A DNA stretch of 64,000 nucleotides from positions 9,636,071 to 9,700,070 of the forward strand of contig OY747716.1 in NCBI GenBank assembly GCA_963556495.2, written 5' to 3'. Below the pieces are notes generated by a model, which saw only the letters and a list, made by a program, of their open reading frames with translations, was not told the origin of the DNA and made no database searches. Of the stretch, positions 1 to 10,604 are shown in pieces. This DNA is from Valencia hispanica. Taxonomy: Eukaryota; Chordata; Actinopteri; Cyprinodontiformes; Valenciidae. A program made the position numbers and the translations under genes. The first letter of the stretch is position 1. Each line of letters starts with the position of its first letter.

Positions 1-1860
1 CCACAGGATGAACAAAAAGGAACAGAACTAAGGTGCTGCAGTAGTTTCGAATCCAGCTCTAAACCTGACTGAAATGTTCTGATGGGATCTCCACAAAGTA
101 CATTATCAAACGCCCCCAAACCTCTATGAGCTGAAGCGACCCTATAAAGATGGTTGGGGCAGAATTCCTATGTGAGAATATGAATATTTTAGGATATTCC
201 TGCCTGCGGTGGTTCTATGAGCTGCTGATTCATGGGGCTGACTTTGTTTTCCACAGACTCTTTCTGCATTTAGCTTGTGGTAAATAAATTATAACCCAGT
301 GCAATATGTTGTTGTTATTCATCTGAGGTTGCATTTACCTGTTTTTTTTTCTCCTGATGAAGATCAATCGACTTTTGAATTAAAAGCATTTATACCTAAG
401 TTTTACTCTGATTTCATATTCAGTGCAACATTATAGCTTGGCAGACAAATGCAACTCTTTCATCTCAGTGACAGGAAAATACCTCATTATCCCATATATC
501 CAATGTTAGGGAGGGGGATTATGGCTGTAGTTTTATATTTGATGTCCATGAGTTATTTCTGTCATAAAAGGACAAAGCTGAAGATTTAACGATCTGTTCA
601 GTTAATTTGCTCAAACAATTTATAAATGTCCATTGTTTTATTTATTCTGTTTATGATGCTGTTTTTCATCAATAAGATAGGACATGGATGTCATAAAATA
701 TAGCTGTAAGGAGAGAGAGAGAAAGTGGATGTATCAGTAAAATTCCTAATAAAGGATGAAGTATGTCGTATATTTAGATCAGAATTAATGGTGATGACTG
801 AATTAATGTGGAATGTTTCAAAATACACGTATAAAGTTTCACAGACAAGATAGAGAGTCGGGTGTCGGTCAAACTTTATGTTCTGATCTCAAGTTGTCCT
901 CGATGCCAGACTGAGTTACCATAACTGAGAGGTTTTTGCTGATACCGAGTCCCTTACTTCATTAAAGTATTTAAAATTAATTCCTATTGTATACTTCAAC
1001 TCAAATAATAAACCACACTTTATCAGGATAATATGGTCTACGTTTGTGTGATCGTGTCTCCCTTAACTCACAATTAACATCACAGCAATAGACAGTCTGC
1101 TTTTCTTGGCACCAGTAGAGATATCTTATCCTAAGCCTTTTGTTTCTAAATATCTGACTCAGCATTTACACAGTCCAAAAAATTCATTTCTTGCTCCCTA
1201 CTGACAATTAGGGCTGGACAATATGGACCAAACTTTATATCTCTATTTTTCAGCCGAAATCCAATTTTTGAAATATATCTAAATATTTACTAAGTATTGA
1301 CAAAAAAAGCTATTCAGAATCGAAGCTAAATTTCTCAAATGTCACACAGGCACTTTTGTTTACATACAGCTGTAGATGTACATTAGAAACAGTGTCAAAA
1401 GTATCGGCATATATTAATATTAATTTCTTGAATAAAATAATGTTTTATTCTTCCAAACCAAAATAGTTATAGCTTTGCTATTAAAAAGTTATGTTTTGGG
1501 CAAGGGTGGGCTGGTGTTGAAATTCAGCCCGGTAGCTTGGCTCTGAGGCAGAAAAGATGAAATTAATAGAAAATATTGTGTTTTTAGTGCTGAACAGAGA
1601 AGTCCATAATTAAACAATTGCACTTAAAATACAAACAGTTCACCTGGTGTGGCCTGAACACAGTCTCACAAGTTCCTCCTGCTCTGCATGGAACTGAAAT
1701 ACACACTCACTTGTGTGTAACTAAATAGTGGGATTACTGCAGAGGTTATTGTCATAAGGTTTGGGATTTTTGCCTCAGACAGATGACTTCCCATAAATAC
1801 TCTGAATCAGACGCTTACTGACCCGTAAGCTATTGCTTCAGTGGGAGGAAATCCCACAGC
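1..1860. other. AT-rich sequence without a recognisable gene
   Basis: All six frames are broken by frequent stops and I see no conserved coding block. Around 1209-1300 the wording (gggctggacaatatgg followed by an A/T-rich stretch) resembles the end of a dispersed fish repeat, but I found no matching second terminus. A short GA run lies near 713-722. Confidence 0.5.
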
Positions 1861-2180
1861 ATGCACCGGTGGTTGGCACGACACCGGGATCTTGGGAGCA
1901 ACACGCTCCAAAGCCTCAGTAACTCTTCAGCCCCTGGAGAGTGAGAGTACAGTTTCCGGGTCTGAGATGATGCTCAGATGCTTAGAATGCTTATTTTTTA
2001 TTTTTTTTATTTGATTTAGTACGTGTACTTTGTTCGTAAAGTGGAAAACGTCACCACATTTTCACCAAGTGGTCAGAGATGTGAATACTAATCTGTCAAT
2101 ATTGTGGATGGCCTTCAGATTTTTCAATCATGAAGAAAAAAAAAACATTCAAATATGGAAAATATTTGGCTAGTGCGACC
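1860..2180. repeat. Diverged copy of the interior of the hAT element at 4171-5361
   Basis: This stretch aligns by eye with about 4850-5160. Shared blocks in the same order include ttggcac(g/a)acacc, the 21-base stretch beginning gtctgagatgatgctcagatg, aatggtcag(a/g)g-type wording, and tatggaaaatatt near the end. The hAT-like termini of the second copy are not visible here. It appears to be an older relative cut off at or before the Tc1 remnant that starts at about 2246. Confidence 0.55.
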
Positions 2181-2245
2181 CCTGGTACATAAGACGTAGG
2201 AAAGGAGCTTGCGAGGACTGGACTTGGGCACACCTGGTTTAGATT

Positions 2246-2852
2246 CTAATCAAGCTCAGTCCGATGGTGATGTGATATATCACCCCAGACCATGACGGAC
2301 CCCCCACCTCCAAATCGATCCCGCTCCAGGGTACAGGCCTCGGTGTAACGCTCATTCCTTCCACAATAAACACGAATCCGTCCATCACCCCTGGTGAGAC
2401 AATACCGTGACTCATCAGTGAAGAGCACTTTTTGCCACTCCTGTGTGGTCCAACAAAGGTGGGTTTGTCCCCATAGATGGCGTTGTTGCTGGTGATGTCT
2501 GGTAAGGACCTGCCTTACAACAGGCCTACAAGCCCTCAGTCCAGCCTCTCTCAGCCTATTGCGGACAGTCTGAGCACTGATGGAGGGATCGTGTGTTCCT
2601 GGTGTGACTCGGGCAGTTGTTGTGGCCATCCTGTACCTGTCACGCAGGTGTGATATTCGTATGTACCGATGTTACACGTGGTCTTCCACTGCGAGGATGA
2701 TCAGCTGTCCTTCCTGTCTCCCTGTAGCGCTGTCTTAGGCGTCTCACAGTGCGGACATGGTAATTTATTGCCCTAGCCACATCAGCAGTCCTCATGCCTC
2801 CCCGCAGCATGCCTAATGCACGTTCACGCAGATAAGCAGGGACCCTGGGCAT
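2246..2852 (-). pseudogene. Tc1-like transposase, frameshifted and truncated
   Basis: The protein begins near 2852 (MPRVPAYLRERALGMLR) and carries the N-terminal helix-turn-helix, with a basic RSGRPR linker as in paired-like Tc1 DNA-binding domains. Near 2635-2660 the reading frame shifts, consistent with a small deletion in the linker. The catalytic domain resumes in the frame 2246-2629 with VLFTDESRY, which holds the first Asp of the DDE triad, and GGGGSVMVWG. It is truncated soon after, so the second Asp and the Glu are absent. Family members usually have about 340 residues; only about 200 remain. It cannot encode an active enzyme. Confidence 0.85.
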
Positions 2853-3084
2853 CTTTCTTTGGGTGTTCTTCACAGTTGGTAGACAAGTCTCTTTAGTGTC
2901 CTGCGTTTTTAGAACTGCGACCTTAAATGCCTACTTTCTGTAAGCTGTTAAGGTCTTAACAACTATTCCACAAGTGCATGTTAATTAATTGATTATGGTT
3001 AATTGAACATGCATGGAAAACATTGTTTAAACCCTTTACAATGAAGATCTGTAAAGTTATTTGGATTTTTACAACATTATTTTT

Positions 3085-3137
3085 GAAATACACAGTCCTG
3101 AAAAAGGGAAGTTTCTTTTTTTGCTGAGTTTATATAT
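3085..3137 (-). repeat. 5' terminal inverted repeat of the Tc1 remnant
   Basis: The plus strand reads cagtcctgaaaaaggg followed by a T-rich stretch and gctgagtttata. In minus orientation this is the outer end of a fish Tc1-like family. It lies about 230 bp upstream of the transposase start, as expected. The partner repeat is gone. Confidence 0.6.
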
Positions 3138-3254
3138 TTCAGGTAAAAAGCAGATTACAGACAACAAAATACAATTACTTCCTCGAGAACATTGTGTGAC
3201 AGTTATTCATCTGAGTTTATTCAGTGGAAGTAGGCTACAAATGGATAGGCGGAC

Positions 3255-4138
3255 TGTTGGGTGCGGTAAGTGTCATGTTTGCAGGCAAAAGCTCTAAATA
3301 AGGCAACAACTCCAGACAGCAAAAACAGTTTTCTTAAAAAGTTTATTAGTTTGTTGCAGGTAAAACTGGAGTCGTCGCTGGAACTCAGGAAGGTAAGTTT
3401 AACTGGGGGAAGACAGGAAAGCGGTTAATCCTAGGTCCTTTATTCTGAAGCCTTAGATTTTGATGAAGCGGTGTTGGAGTGTGGTTGCTTACTTGAATCC
3501 GAGGAGACTGGGAGGGTATCTGTGAATAGCTGGTGACTGTGTGGTCGGTTAATTGTGATCCAGTTCTCTGTTCCTTATTGCAGGTGGTGGTTGTTGGGTG
3601 GACGGACAGGCGACTTACGGTGGAGATGAGGTAGGTGGTTTGTTCTGTGTTTTCCAGGGTGGAGCGGTGCAGAGGCAAACCAGGAAGGAACCCAAATGAC
3701 GGAGGAACCAGGCTAGAACCGTGAAAGGACCGATCCTGCTCTGTAGAATCCAGTGGACGTTGGGTAAGGCTTTCCGTGGGAACGGAGGAAGTAATTCTGC
3801 CCATAACTGTCCTTTGGCCTTGACAGCGGAACCTGAGCAACGTGGGAAACCCAGGAGAACGATCTGCTGAGGAGACAACAAGGTCAGTAAATAATGCAAA
3901 GGAATAAGCATACAGAACTGCAGAAAGTTCTGGGAGTAAGATGTGGTCGTGTACCACGCTAGGAAGCGGAACCATCTGGCATCAGCTCTCTGCAGCCTCT
4001 CTGGTTATAAAGGCCAGCGTTGATTAGTGGCAATGAGGAACACATGGACCAGCGCCTTTCAATCACACCTCGAGGGAAAAAAGGTAGGAGGAGCAGAAAC
4101 ACAGAAAAACACCAGCACACAGACCCTTACTCCTAACA
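3255..4138 (-). mobile_element. LTR-like block, possible solo LTR of 884 bp
   Basis: Read on the minus strand the block starts TGTTAGGAGTAAGG at 4138 and ends GCACCCAACA at 3255, the TG...CA form of a long terminal repeat. A TATA-like sequence (tttataacc) lies near 4004-4012 and an AATAAA signal at 3342-3347, in the right order for U3, R and U5. I found no matching target duplication. Open frames of 98 and 196 codons lie inside on the minus strand but show no domain and low-complexity Ser/Thr/Pro content, so I do not call them genes. A rearranged non-LTR repeat is the alternative. Confidence 0.45.
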
Positions 4139-4170
4139 GTAGGTGTAAAATCGTCATTCTGTGACGCTGC

Positions 4171-4541
4171 CAGAGGTGTCAAAAGTTTTCACATTTAATA
4201 CTCAAGTAGAAGTATAGATACTAGGGTTTAAAAAGACTTCTGTAGAAGTTGAAGTATCAAGTCAAGTTTTTTACTCAAGTAAAAGTAAAAAAGTACTTGA
4301 TTCAAAACTACTTAAAGTATAAAAGTAAAAGTCATAAAATAAAATAAAAAGACATTAAAGAATAAAGCTTAAGCCACACCTCCCCACAAAAAGAAAGGCC
4401 ATAAATAAACAAACATTTGGGACACACTAGACTACCTGTTTCAGCTGCAAATATTCCCATTAAAATGTATTAATTTTAGTGCAATGCAATTACATTAAAG
4501 AACCATATGTGGACTGCTGAGCATTAATAAGTATACTTATA

Positions 4542-4577
<36 letters not shown>

Positions 4578-5361
4578 ATCAGAGGTCTTACAACCTCAGC
4601 ACAGACAAGATTGTGCAGACCCCTGCATTCTCTAATGACCCCATTGTGGCTCACGAACTTCAGGTTGAGAACCACCGTTCTAGAGGCTGAATCCGCGCTG
4701 ACGCACTAGAGACTGGAACTAAAAGCTCCACTTTAGCCAAAGTGTTGAAATCAGGGAACATTTCTCTGATTCAAGTGATCAGAGGTCGGAAACACTCTCT
4801 GAACCCAGCTTCATATCGCTTCAGCAGCAGAAAATGCCGGATCATGCACTCTTTTGCACGGTTGTTTGGCACAACACCAGGCTCTTCGAAGTGCGTCTTT
4901 AACCAGCCACAGCGGTAACAGTCACGTTCCAAAGCCTCCCGGTCTGAGATGATGCTCAGATGGCTTCGTGGAAATGTTCTTATTATTAATTTATTGATTC
5001 AGTTACTTGTACTCCGCAGTTCAACTCAAACCTAAAAATGTTCGCGCGTCTGCACCAAATGGTCAGGGGTGTGAATTATAATCGGTCAAAAATGACAAGT
5101 GGCCTTTAGATTTTCCGTAACCGTTGTCAAAAAAACGGACTAATATGGAAAATATTCAGTCAAATTCTATCCAGGTGGCGCATTTTTAGATCGTTTTTTG
5201 TGTCTTCTCAATAAAAGACTTGATGAAGCAGGAGTAACCAGGCTATTTTTAAAATGTAAGGAGTAGAAGTAAAAAGTAGGCCCATTGATAATTACTTCAG
5301 TAAAGTATAAATACCCAAAATTTCTACTTAAGTAAGGTAACGAAGTATTTGTACACCTTTG
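4171..5361. mobile_element. Tol2-like non-autonomous hAT element with TSD
   Basis: The left end cagaggtgtcaaaag and the right end gtacacctttg are imperfect inverted repeats of the Tol2 kind, followed inward by the actcaagta/aaagtaaaa-rich subterminal wording typical of that group. The element is flanked by gacgctgc (4163-4170) and gacactgc (5362-5369), an 8-bp duplication with one difference, the length hAT transposases make. The 1.19-kb body has no transposase frame, so it would depend on enzyme from another copy. Confidence 0.85.
4541..4574. repeat. AT microsatellite
   Basis: About 16 uninterrupted AT units inside the Tol2-like element. It explains the Ile/Tyr run in the overlapping minus-strand frame. 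Confidence 0.95.
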
Positions 5362-5369
5362 GACACTGC

Positions 5370-6750
5370 AACATATAAAAAAACATTTTATTTCTGTGAA
5401 AGAAACTGACACAAACATACGTAATCCTGCTTTAAAATCCCAAACTGAGGTAGATTAATTCAATGCAGATGGTGGCTCTTCCCATGTGGTGGCTCCCTCT
5501 TTCATTGTGATGCCATGTCTGACTGTGGAAAAGATGTTTCACCTCACAGGATATTTTTTTTCCTGCAAGATGACTTACACTCAACAAGATTCCACCTGTC
5601 AGCGTGACATTTCTGCCTGGAGAGGTAATGGCTCCACCTGCAAGAATGATGCCTCTGCCTTCACCAGCTGCCTTTCTACAATCAACATTAATACCCTGGG
5701 GCCGAGGCAGCAGTGACTGCAGCGCTGATCCTGCAGTACTTACTGTTTTCACAAACATTTGCGCAGATAAAGCTGATGTGTTTTTGCTGAAAAACAACCT
5801 TTGTGTGCCCAAGACATATTTTCTTGCTATTGATATTTGTGCCCACCGTGGCCCTGCCTAACATGAAGGTGTTTATCATGCTATGAATCAGGTGTGCTTT
5901 ATCTCTCAAGATAATGCCCCATCAAGCTTTGAAGAAATCACAAGAGTATCATAATCATCGATTATTTCCTTTTCTCTGCCACACAGCCTGACAATGTATG
6001 GGAAAGCATTTCCATCACATGTGTACCCATCTTATCCCATCGTTATTGTAATGTTTCCGCTATAATATCCATATCTTCTCTGCCTCTGTGAAAAGGTGAT
6101 ACAATTAGTACCTATTTCATCACCTTAAGAATCAGGCGCAACAGAATTAGGCTGTACCAAAATGATGTTCTCAACAATTAAGTTTACCTTCATCGAGTTT
6201 TTCATGCAGTTTTGAGCTATTATTGAATAGATGTATAACATTACAGGTGATGCAGTGGTGGTACTGGTGTGTATTTCTTTTCGCAATGTTTTGTGCTATT
6301 ACTGTCATATATTATCTATAGGAAATATATTATTTAGGACCTCAGTCCCACCAAATACCATAAAGGTAGTTAGCTTGATGCGTCACATGTCCCAGACAGA
6401 TATATTAAGGCCTAACCTATACCTCCCAATTCGCTCACCTGTAAAGTCTGAATGACGAAACTTTCTGTCTTTACCCACCCTTGTGAGTCAGCTTGGACTG
6501 TATATCTCAGAGAGAAATGCTGCAGTTTTAGCTGAACCAAAATGAGACAGAACAGTGTTGAATGCTTGTCAACGAGGTACAAAAGTGCCCCTGGCATGTA
6601 ATTTGCATTTTTTAATTTTTTTGGTCATATTTGTTAGTTTCCCCAGCCTGCCTATATCCCCTAAGGGGTTAAAACTACTGATTAGTGTTTCCTTTGTCCC
6701 CGGGTATGTCTGCTTACATGGTGAAATTAACACTCAGAAACGGGCTGTTT
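5370..6750. other. Sequence without a recognisable gene
   Basis: Several overlapping frames of 60-126 codons occur on both strands between 5430 and 5910, but their translations show no domain and lie antisense to one another. I see no repeat termini or RNA gene here. Confidence 0.45.
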
Positions 6751-6755
6751 TGCAG

Positions 6756-6793
6756 TTCGGCATATGACCTCACGTTTCGGCATATGACGTCAC
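6756..6793. promoter_or_regulatory. Duplicated 18-bp motif containing a CRE-type site
   Basis: ttcggcatatgacctcac at 6756-6773 is repeated 20 bp later as ttcggcatatgacgtcac. The second copy contains a perfect palindromic TGACGTCA at 6785-6792, the binding sequence of CREB/ATF proteins. The first copy differs at the centre. The pair lies about 120 bp upstream of the THAP-like exon, where a promoter could be. Function is inferred from position and motif only. Confidence 0.45.
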
Positions 6794-6899
6794 GGAGTTC
6801 CAGCCAGTTACCCCCTTCTCTGAACCACACTCTCCAAGTCCCTCCCCCCGCAGCGCGTATTACAACCTAAACAATGAGAGCTACGGTAAAAGGCAAACA

Positions 6900-7150
6900 A
6901 CAAACCGACAACATGGAGTCCAGACCGCATCGACACTGTCCTCCCCACTGAAAAGCTTGTGGATGGACTTTATTTATGCAGGGAATGTATCCGAAAGACT
7001 CCCGAAGAGCGTGGTCGTTTGTGGCAAACATTTCCCTGACGAATGTTTTATTAACTTGGGACAATACAGCAGTGGATTTGCAGATCGTCTTAAACTTTTA
7101 CCAGGATCAATACCAACCCACCGTGAACCAGCAAATATCCCCATACAAGT
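6900..7150 (+). pseudogene. THAP-like zinc-finger exon fragment
   Basis: The open plus-strand frame through 6906-7169 reads LWMDFIYAGNVSERLPKSV followed by VCGKHFPDECF, GQYSSGFADRLKLLPGSIPT. The C-x2-H pair and the following pattern resemble the C-terminal half of a THAP DNA-binding domain of a kind repeated in fish genomes. The amino-terminal C-x2-4-C half is not visible in this frame. An ATG at 6874 opens a different short frame. A consensus splice donor (caag|gtaagt-like, here caagtaagt) follows at about 7147-7155. It may be a retro-element-linked THAP gene piece or a decayed host exon. Confidence 0.45.
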
Positions 7151-7375
7151 AAGTATATTTCCGCAATAATGTCCTTCAGCTGTTTTATACCAGTGTTTCC
7201 CACATAAATAGACGAATCTGCGGCGCTGCGCCACAGATTCAACACCGACCAAAAAAATAAAATAAATAATCAACTCCGCCCTTTACATATTGCGTTTCAT
7301 TTTTCTTTTTTATGCTATTTAAAACACGCACCGCATTCATTCCCTGCTCTCTTTTCGTCACTCACGCGTCTCTCG

Positions 7376-7412
7376 CACACACACACACACACTCACACAC
7401 ACACACACACAC
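7376..7412. repeat. CA microsatellite
   Basis: CA dinucleotide array with a single interruption (ctcaca). No gene function is implied. Confidence 0.95.
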
Positions 7413-8290
7413 AGCCCCCTCCCTCCGTGGAAGATGTCTTCTACCTTTCTGGTTCCTCCTCAGGTGCCTCGCCGTCCGGATCAGATTCCGGATCAAATTG
7501 AAATGCCATTACATTACATTACGCGGGGAATTTCATGCCAGGGGCACTTTAAGAGACCCGTGACTTAACTCGAGCAGCACGCCGGTGACTTGCACTTGGA
7601 CTCGGAGTCCGACATGATAAATTGCTATTGTTCTAATTAGCATGTAGCCGAACATAATTTTAGCATGTTGTTAGCAGTATTAGCTTGTCAGATTACTGGA
7701 CAAATTTCATAGCAACTTCTCAAAGCCTTTGTAAGTGTACAGATGCCGATGATTTATTGTTGTCAAATTTATTTTCTGTTCTATTATTTTGCTCATGCTA
7801 CTCTGTTAGCTTGGTGATAGCAATGGGGTATTTAGTACATTTTTTTTTTTTTTTATAAAGTAAAGTAAATCATGTATGGCTGCCTTTATTCTAGTCTTTA
7901 CATCTACATTGTGGTCTATTAATTTCGACTTAGTCTCAGGTAATAATAACTTGACTTGGATTGAAAGATTCATTTTGGGACTTGGACATGGCCTGTAGGA
8001 CATAGCGACTTGGACTTCTACTTGGATTCAAAAGCTAAGAAATCAAGTATGAGTTGGACTTGAGAAATGGGGACATTACTACAACACTGGTTTGAACTAT
8101 GTGTCAGTGTGCATAGACGTACTGCTATTTTGAAGTAAAAGAGGAATTTTTTTTTTAGTCATTCTGTTGTGTTAACAGGGTCAACTGCATGTTTGTGTTT
8201 TTGTTTTTTAATTTACCAAGTGTCTTATAACTTTTAACAAATAGCTTAATTGTAATTCTGGCTAAGATTCTTAATGTAAAGGGTAAATGG
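7413..8290. other. Non-coding stretch with gacttgg-type repeated wording
   Basis: From about 7560 to 8060 the words gacttgg, cttggac and tggacttg recur (for example near 7590-7605, 7950-7990 and 8010-8060). This is like the subterminal zone of a non-autonomous DNA transposon. The region from cagtgtttcccac (7191) to acaacactg (8089) has hAT-like ends, but only seven terminal bases match and the flanking octamers differ. I therefore do not call a complete element. Confidence 0.35.
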
Positions 8291-8291
8291 A

Positions 8292-8651
8292 ATGAGTACC
8301 TTTCTAGTCATTCTAACTGTTCAAAGCACTTTACACTAGAGCCACATTCACCCAATCCCACTCACCAAGCTGCACACATTCATACACTAATACGCAGATC
8401 AGTTGACAACTTGGGGCTAAGGGCCTTGCCCTGGGGGCAGTTGACATGTAAATAGGGGGAAGCTGGAGTTGATCCATAACTTTCCAATCATATGCTTGTT
8501 AGTAGAACATATTGAAAATAATAGAATGAATCACACAGATGGGGCGACTGTGGCCCTTTCCACAAGAGGACAACTCTACCCACTGAGTCACAGTCGCCCC
8601 ATCTGTTTGATTCAACCTATCATTTTCAGTATGTTCTACTAACAAGCATAT
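8292..8651. repeat. Dispersed fish repeat with an inverted duplication of its end
   Basis: The unit runs from aaagcactttacac near 8325 to ccactgagtcacagtcgcccc near 8600. Reversed, its end reads gggcgactgtgactcagtgggtagag, which resembles a tRNA A box (TGGCTCAGTGGG type). Bases 8490-8552 are an inverted copy of 8589-8651: the arms run atatgcttgttagtagaaca...ggggcgactgtg, match at most positions and are separated by a 36-bp spacer. The duplicated arm includes flanking sequence, so this is a local inverted duplication rather than a terminal repeat. Confidence 0.7.
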
Positions 8652-9059
8652 ACCTCATTTTAATGTGATGATAAATCAGTTTAAACCACACACCACCACA
8701 CAATTTTGTTTTGAACTTATGCTGCTAACAGGATTTAAACAGTACCAGTGCAAGCATACCTGCCACCCTTTTAAGAGGTTGCTATGGCTTTAGTTGACCA
8801 CCAGGTGCCCCTGTTCTCGCTTAGACTAAAGTCCCGAAGGGATCATCTTTTTTTCCAGCACAATTAGAAGGAAAGCTTCTTGAGGCTTTACCTGCTTGTC
8901 GGTACAGACAAAATACAAACAATTTGTCAAACACTTTGAGAATATCTTGACTGGGGGTCCACTTCTAACAGCCTTAAGCTGACATGTGCTTTGTTAGATA
9001 ATTTACAAAACTTGGTTTCATCAGTTAAATAGCTTCCTAACATTGACCAACTGTTTTGA
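8652..9059. other. Unassigned sequence
   Basis: No coding block or repeat end is recognised between the palindrome and the L2 reverse-transcriptase fragment. Confidence 0.4.
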
Positions 9060-10402
9060 TATTTTTCATTCTGGTTTCAGTGCTCACCACAGCACTGAGA
9101 CTCCTCTCGTCAAAGTTTTCAATGCCATCCCATAAATGCAGACTGGTAGAACCACAGTGCTGGTACTTTTGGACCTTAGTACAGCATTTGTCAGTGTTAA
9201 TCATGATATATTACTGAAACAACTGGAGAGCTGGGTCAGACTCTCAGATACAGTACTTGGCTGGTTTGAGTCTTACCTAAAGAACAGGAATTTTGTGTCA
9301 ATTGACAATTCTTCATCAGAACAGACAGCAATCACATGTGGGGTGCCCCAGGGCTCCATCAGGGGGCCCCTCCTATTTAAAATTTACATGCTTTTGCTAA
9401 CACAGATTATAACAACCAATAAAATTAGTTATTATTGCTATGTAGATGATACTCAGCTTTACATTGCAATGTCACCAGGTGACTTTGAACCAATCCAACC
9501 CTTAAGTGAATGCATTAACCAAATCAATGGATGGATGTGCCATAATTGTCTCCAGCTGAACCGAAACAAAACTAAAAGTAATTACTTTGGGACATAAAGA
9601 GAAGCGATCAAGAGTCAGCACATCACCTTCAGTTAATACAGCTAGAAAATACTGATCAGGCCTGAAATCTAGATGTAGTAATGGACTCACACCTGAACCT
9701 CCAGTTTTTACATAAAAGCAATAACTGGTCAGCCATCTATCACCTGAAGAACATTTCCAGGATTAAAGGACTGATGTCGCAAAAGGACCTCAAAAACGAA
9801 TCCTTGCGTTCATGTTTAGTCAGATTGATTACTGCAACAGTGTGTTTGCAAGTCTGCCTAAATAGTCAATCGACAGCTGCAGAACGGTGCTGCTTGCATC
9901 CCCTCTAGAACCAAGAAAGTAGAGCACATCAACCCAGTTCTAAAGTCCTTAAACTGGCTCACTATACTTCAGATAATAGACTTCAAAATAGGTTTACTAG
10001 TTTATAAATTATTTAATGGCTTAGCACCAAAGTATGTTGAATGCTTGTTGCCACTAAACCAATCCCCAGACCACTCAGGTCTTCCAACCTTAGTGTACTA
10101 ATCACCCCAAAAATTAGAACCAAACATGGAGAAGCAGCTCTCAGTTTCTATGCTCCCCTTCTAGACCACTGCAAAGCTGCTGAAACACTGAGTTCCTTTA
10201 AATCAAAGCTAAAAACATATCTCGTCAGAGCTGTAATTGAATAAGTAATTAATAATAGCTGTAATGTCATATGTTTTAATGTCTCACATGTGTCTCTAGT
10301 GCTGTGTTTTATGCTTTTATTGCAGCTTTTATTTTATTTTATTGATGTAAAGCACCTTGGATTGCTTTGTTGTTGGAAGTGTGATATACAACTAAACTTG
10401 AC
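9060..10402 (+). mobile_element. 5'-truncated L2-type LINE
   Basis: Contains the second half of an L2/CR1-group reverse transcriptase, the C-terminal region and a 3' tail. The tail (aagcaccttggattgctttgttg ... gtgatatacaactaaacttgactc) is the short hairpin-like ending seen in fish L2 copies. Everything upstream of the FSAHHSTET motif is missing, as expected from target-primed truncation. Confidence 0.85.
9081..10244 (+). pseudogene. L2-type ORF2 reverse transcriptase fragment
   Basis: Motifs in order: GFSAHHSTET, then after a stop at about 9133 [36 protein letters not shown], and YVDDTQLYI, the YxDD catalytic box with Val in the second position. After about 9600 frameshifts and stops accumulate, but KVEHINPVLKSLNWL (about 9915-9960) and the C-terminal FKSKLKTYLV (about 10197-10227) of the same protein are visible in other frames. 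The first Asp of the RT active site, in LLDLSTAF, is retained. The copy is dead from multiple lesions. Confidence 0.85.
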
Positions 10403-10604
10403 TCAGGGCACAGTTCATGATGGGGTTGAGTGCAAAAGTGAAACAGCACAGTAACAGACGAAATTCTGAAAGCATAAACATAAAAAATGCGAGAAGTAAA
10501 TATCGGGTTCAATTATGTATAAACAGCTTAACAAACAAACCAAGAAATATGCATAGAAAGAAAAAAACACATTTGAATGAGTCCCCATCAACACTGTAAT
10601 GTTT

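Larger units (their letters stand above)
2246..3137 (-). mobile_element. 3'-truncated Tc1/mariner element
   Basis: A decayed transposase gene lies on the minus strand behind a Tc1-type terminal sequence whose outer end is near 3137 (minus-strand wording ataaactcagcaaaaaaag). The downstream half of the element is missing: the frame stops matching the family at about 2247, before the second and third catalytic residues, and no second inverted terminal repeat is seen. The left edge abuts an hAT-derived repeat. Confidence 0.85.

Noticed and set aside
3385..3975. 196-codon minus-strand frame
   Set aside because: It lies in an LTR-like block, shows no domain and overlaps a second frame of similar quality; Ser/Thr/Pro-rich composition fits chance.
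5432..5909. Overlapping frames of 73-126 codons on both strands
   Set aside because: They are antisense to each other, with no domain, splice or repeat support.
7191..8089. hAT element bounded by cagtgtttcccac and acaacactg
   Set aside because: Only about seven terminal bases agree and the flanking octamers ttttatac and gtttgaac differ at three positions.
8575..8605. tRNA gene suggested by an A-box-like sequence
   Set aside because: No cloverleaf, B box or anticodon arm could be traced; it is part of a dispersed repeat.
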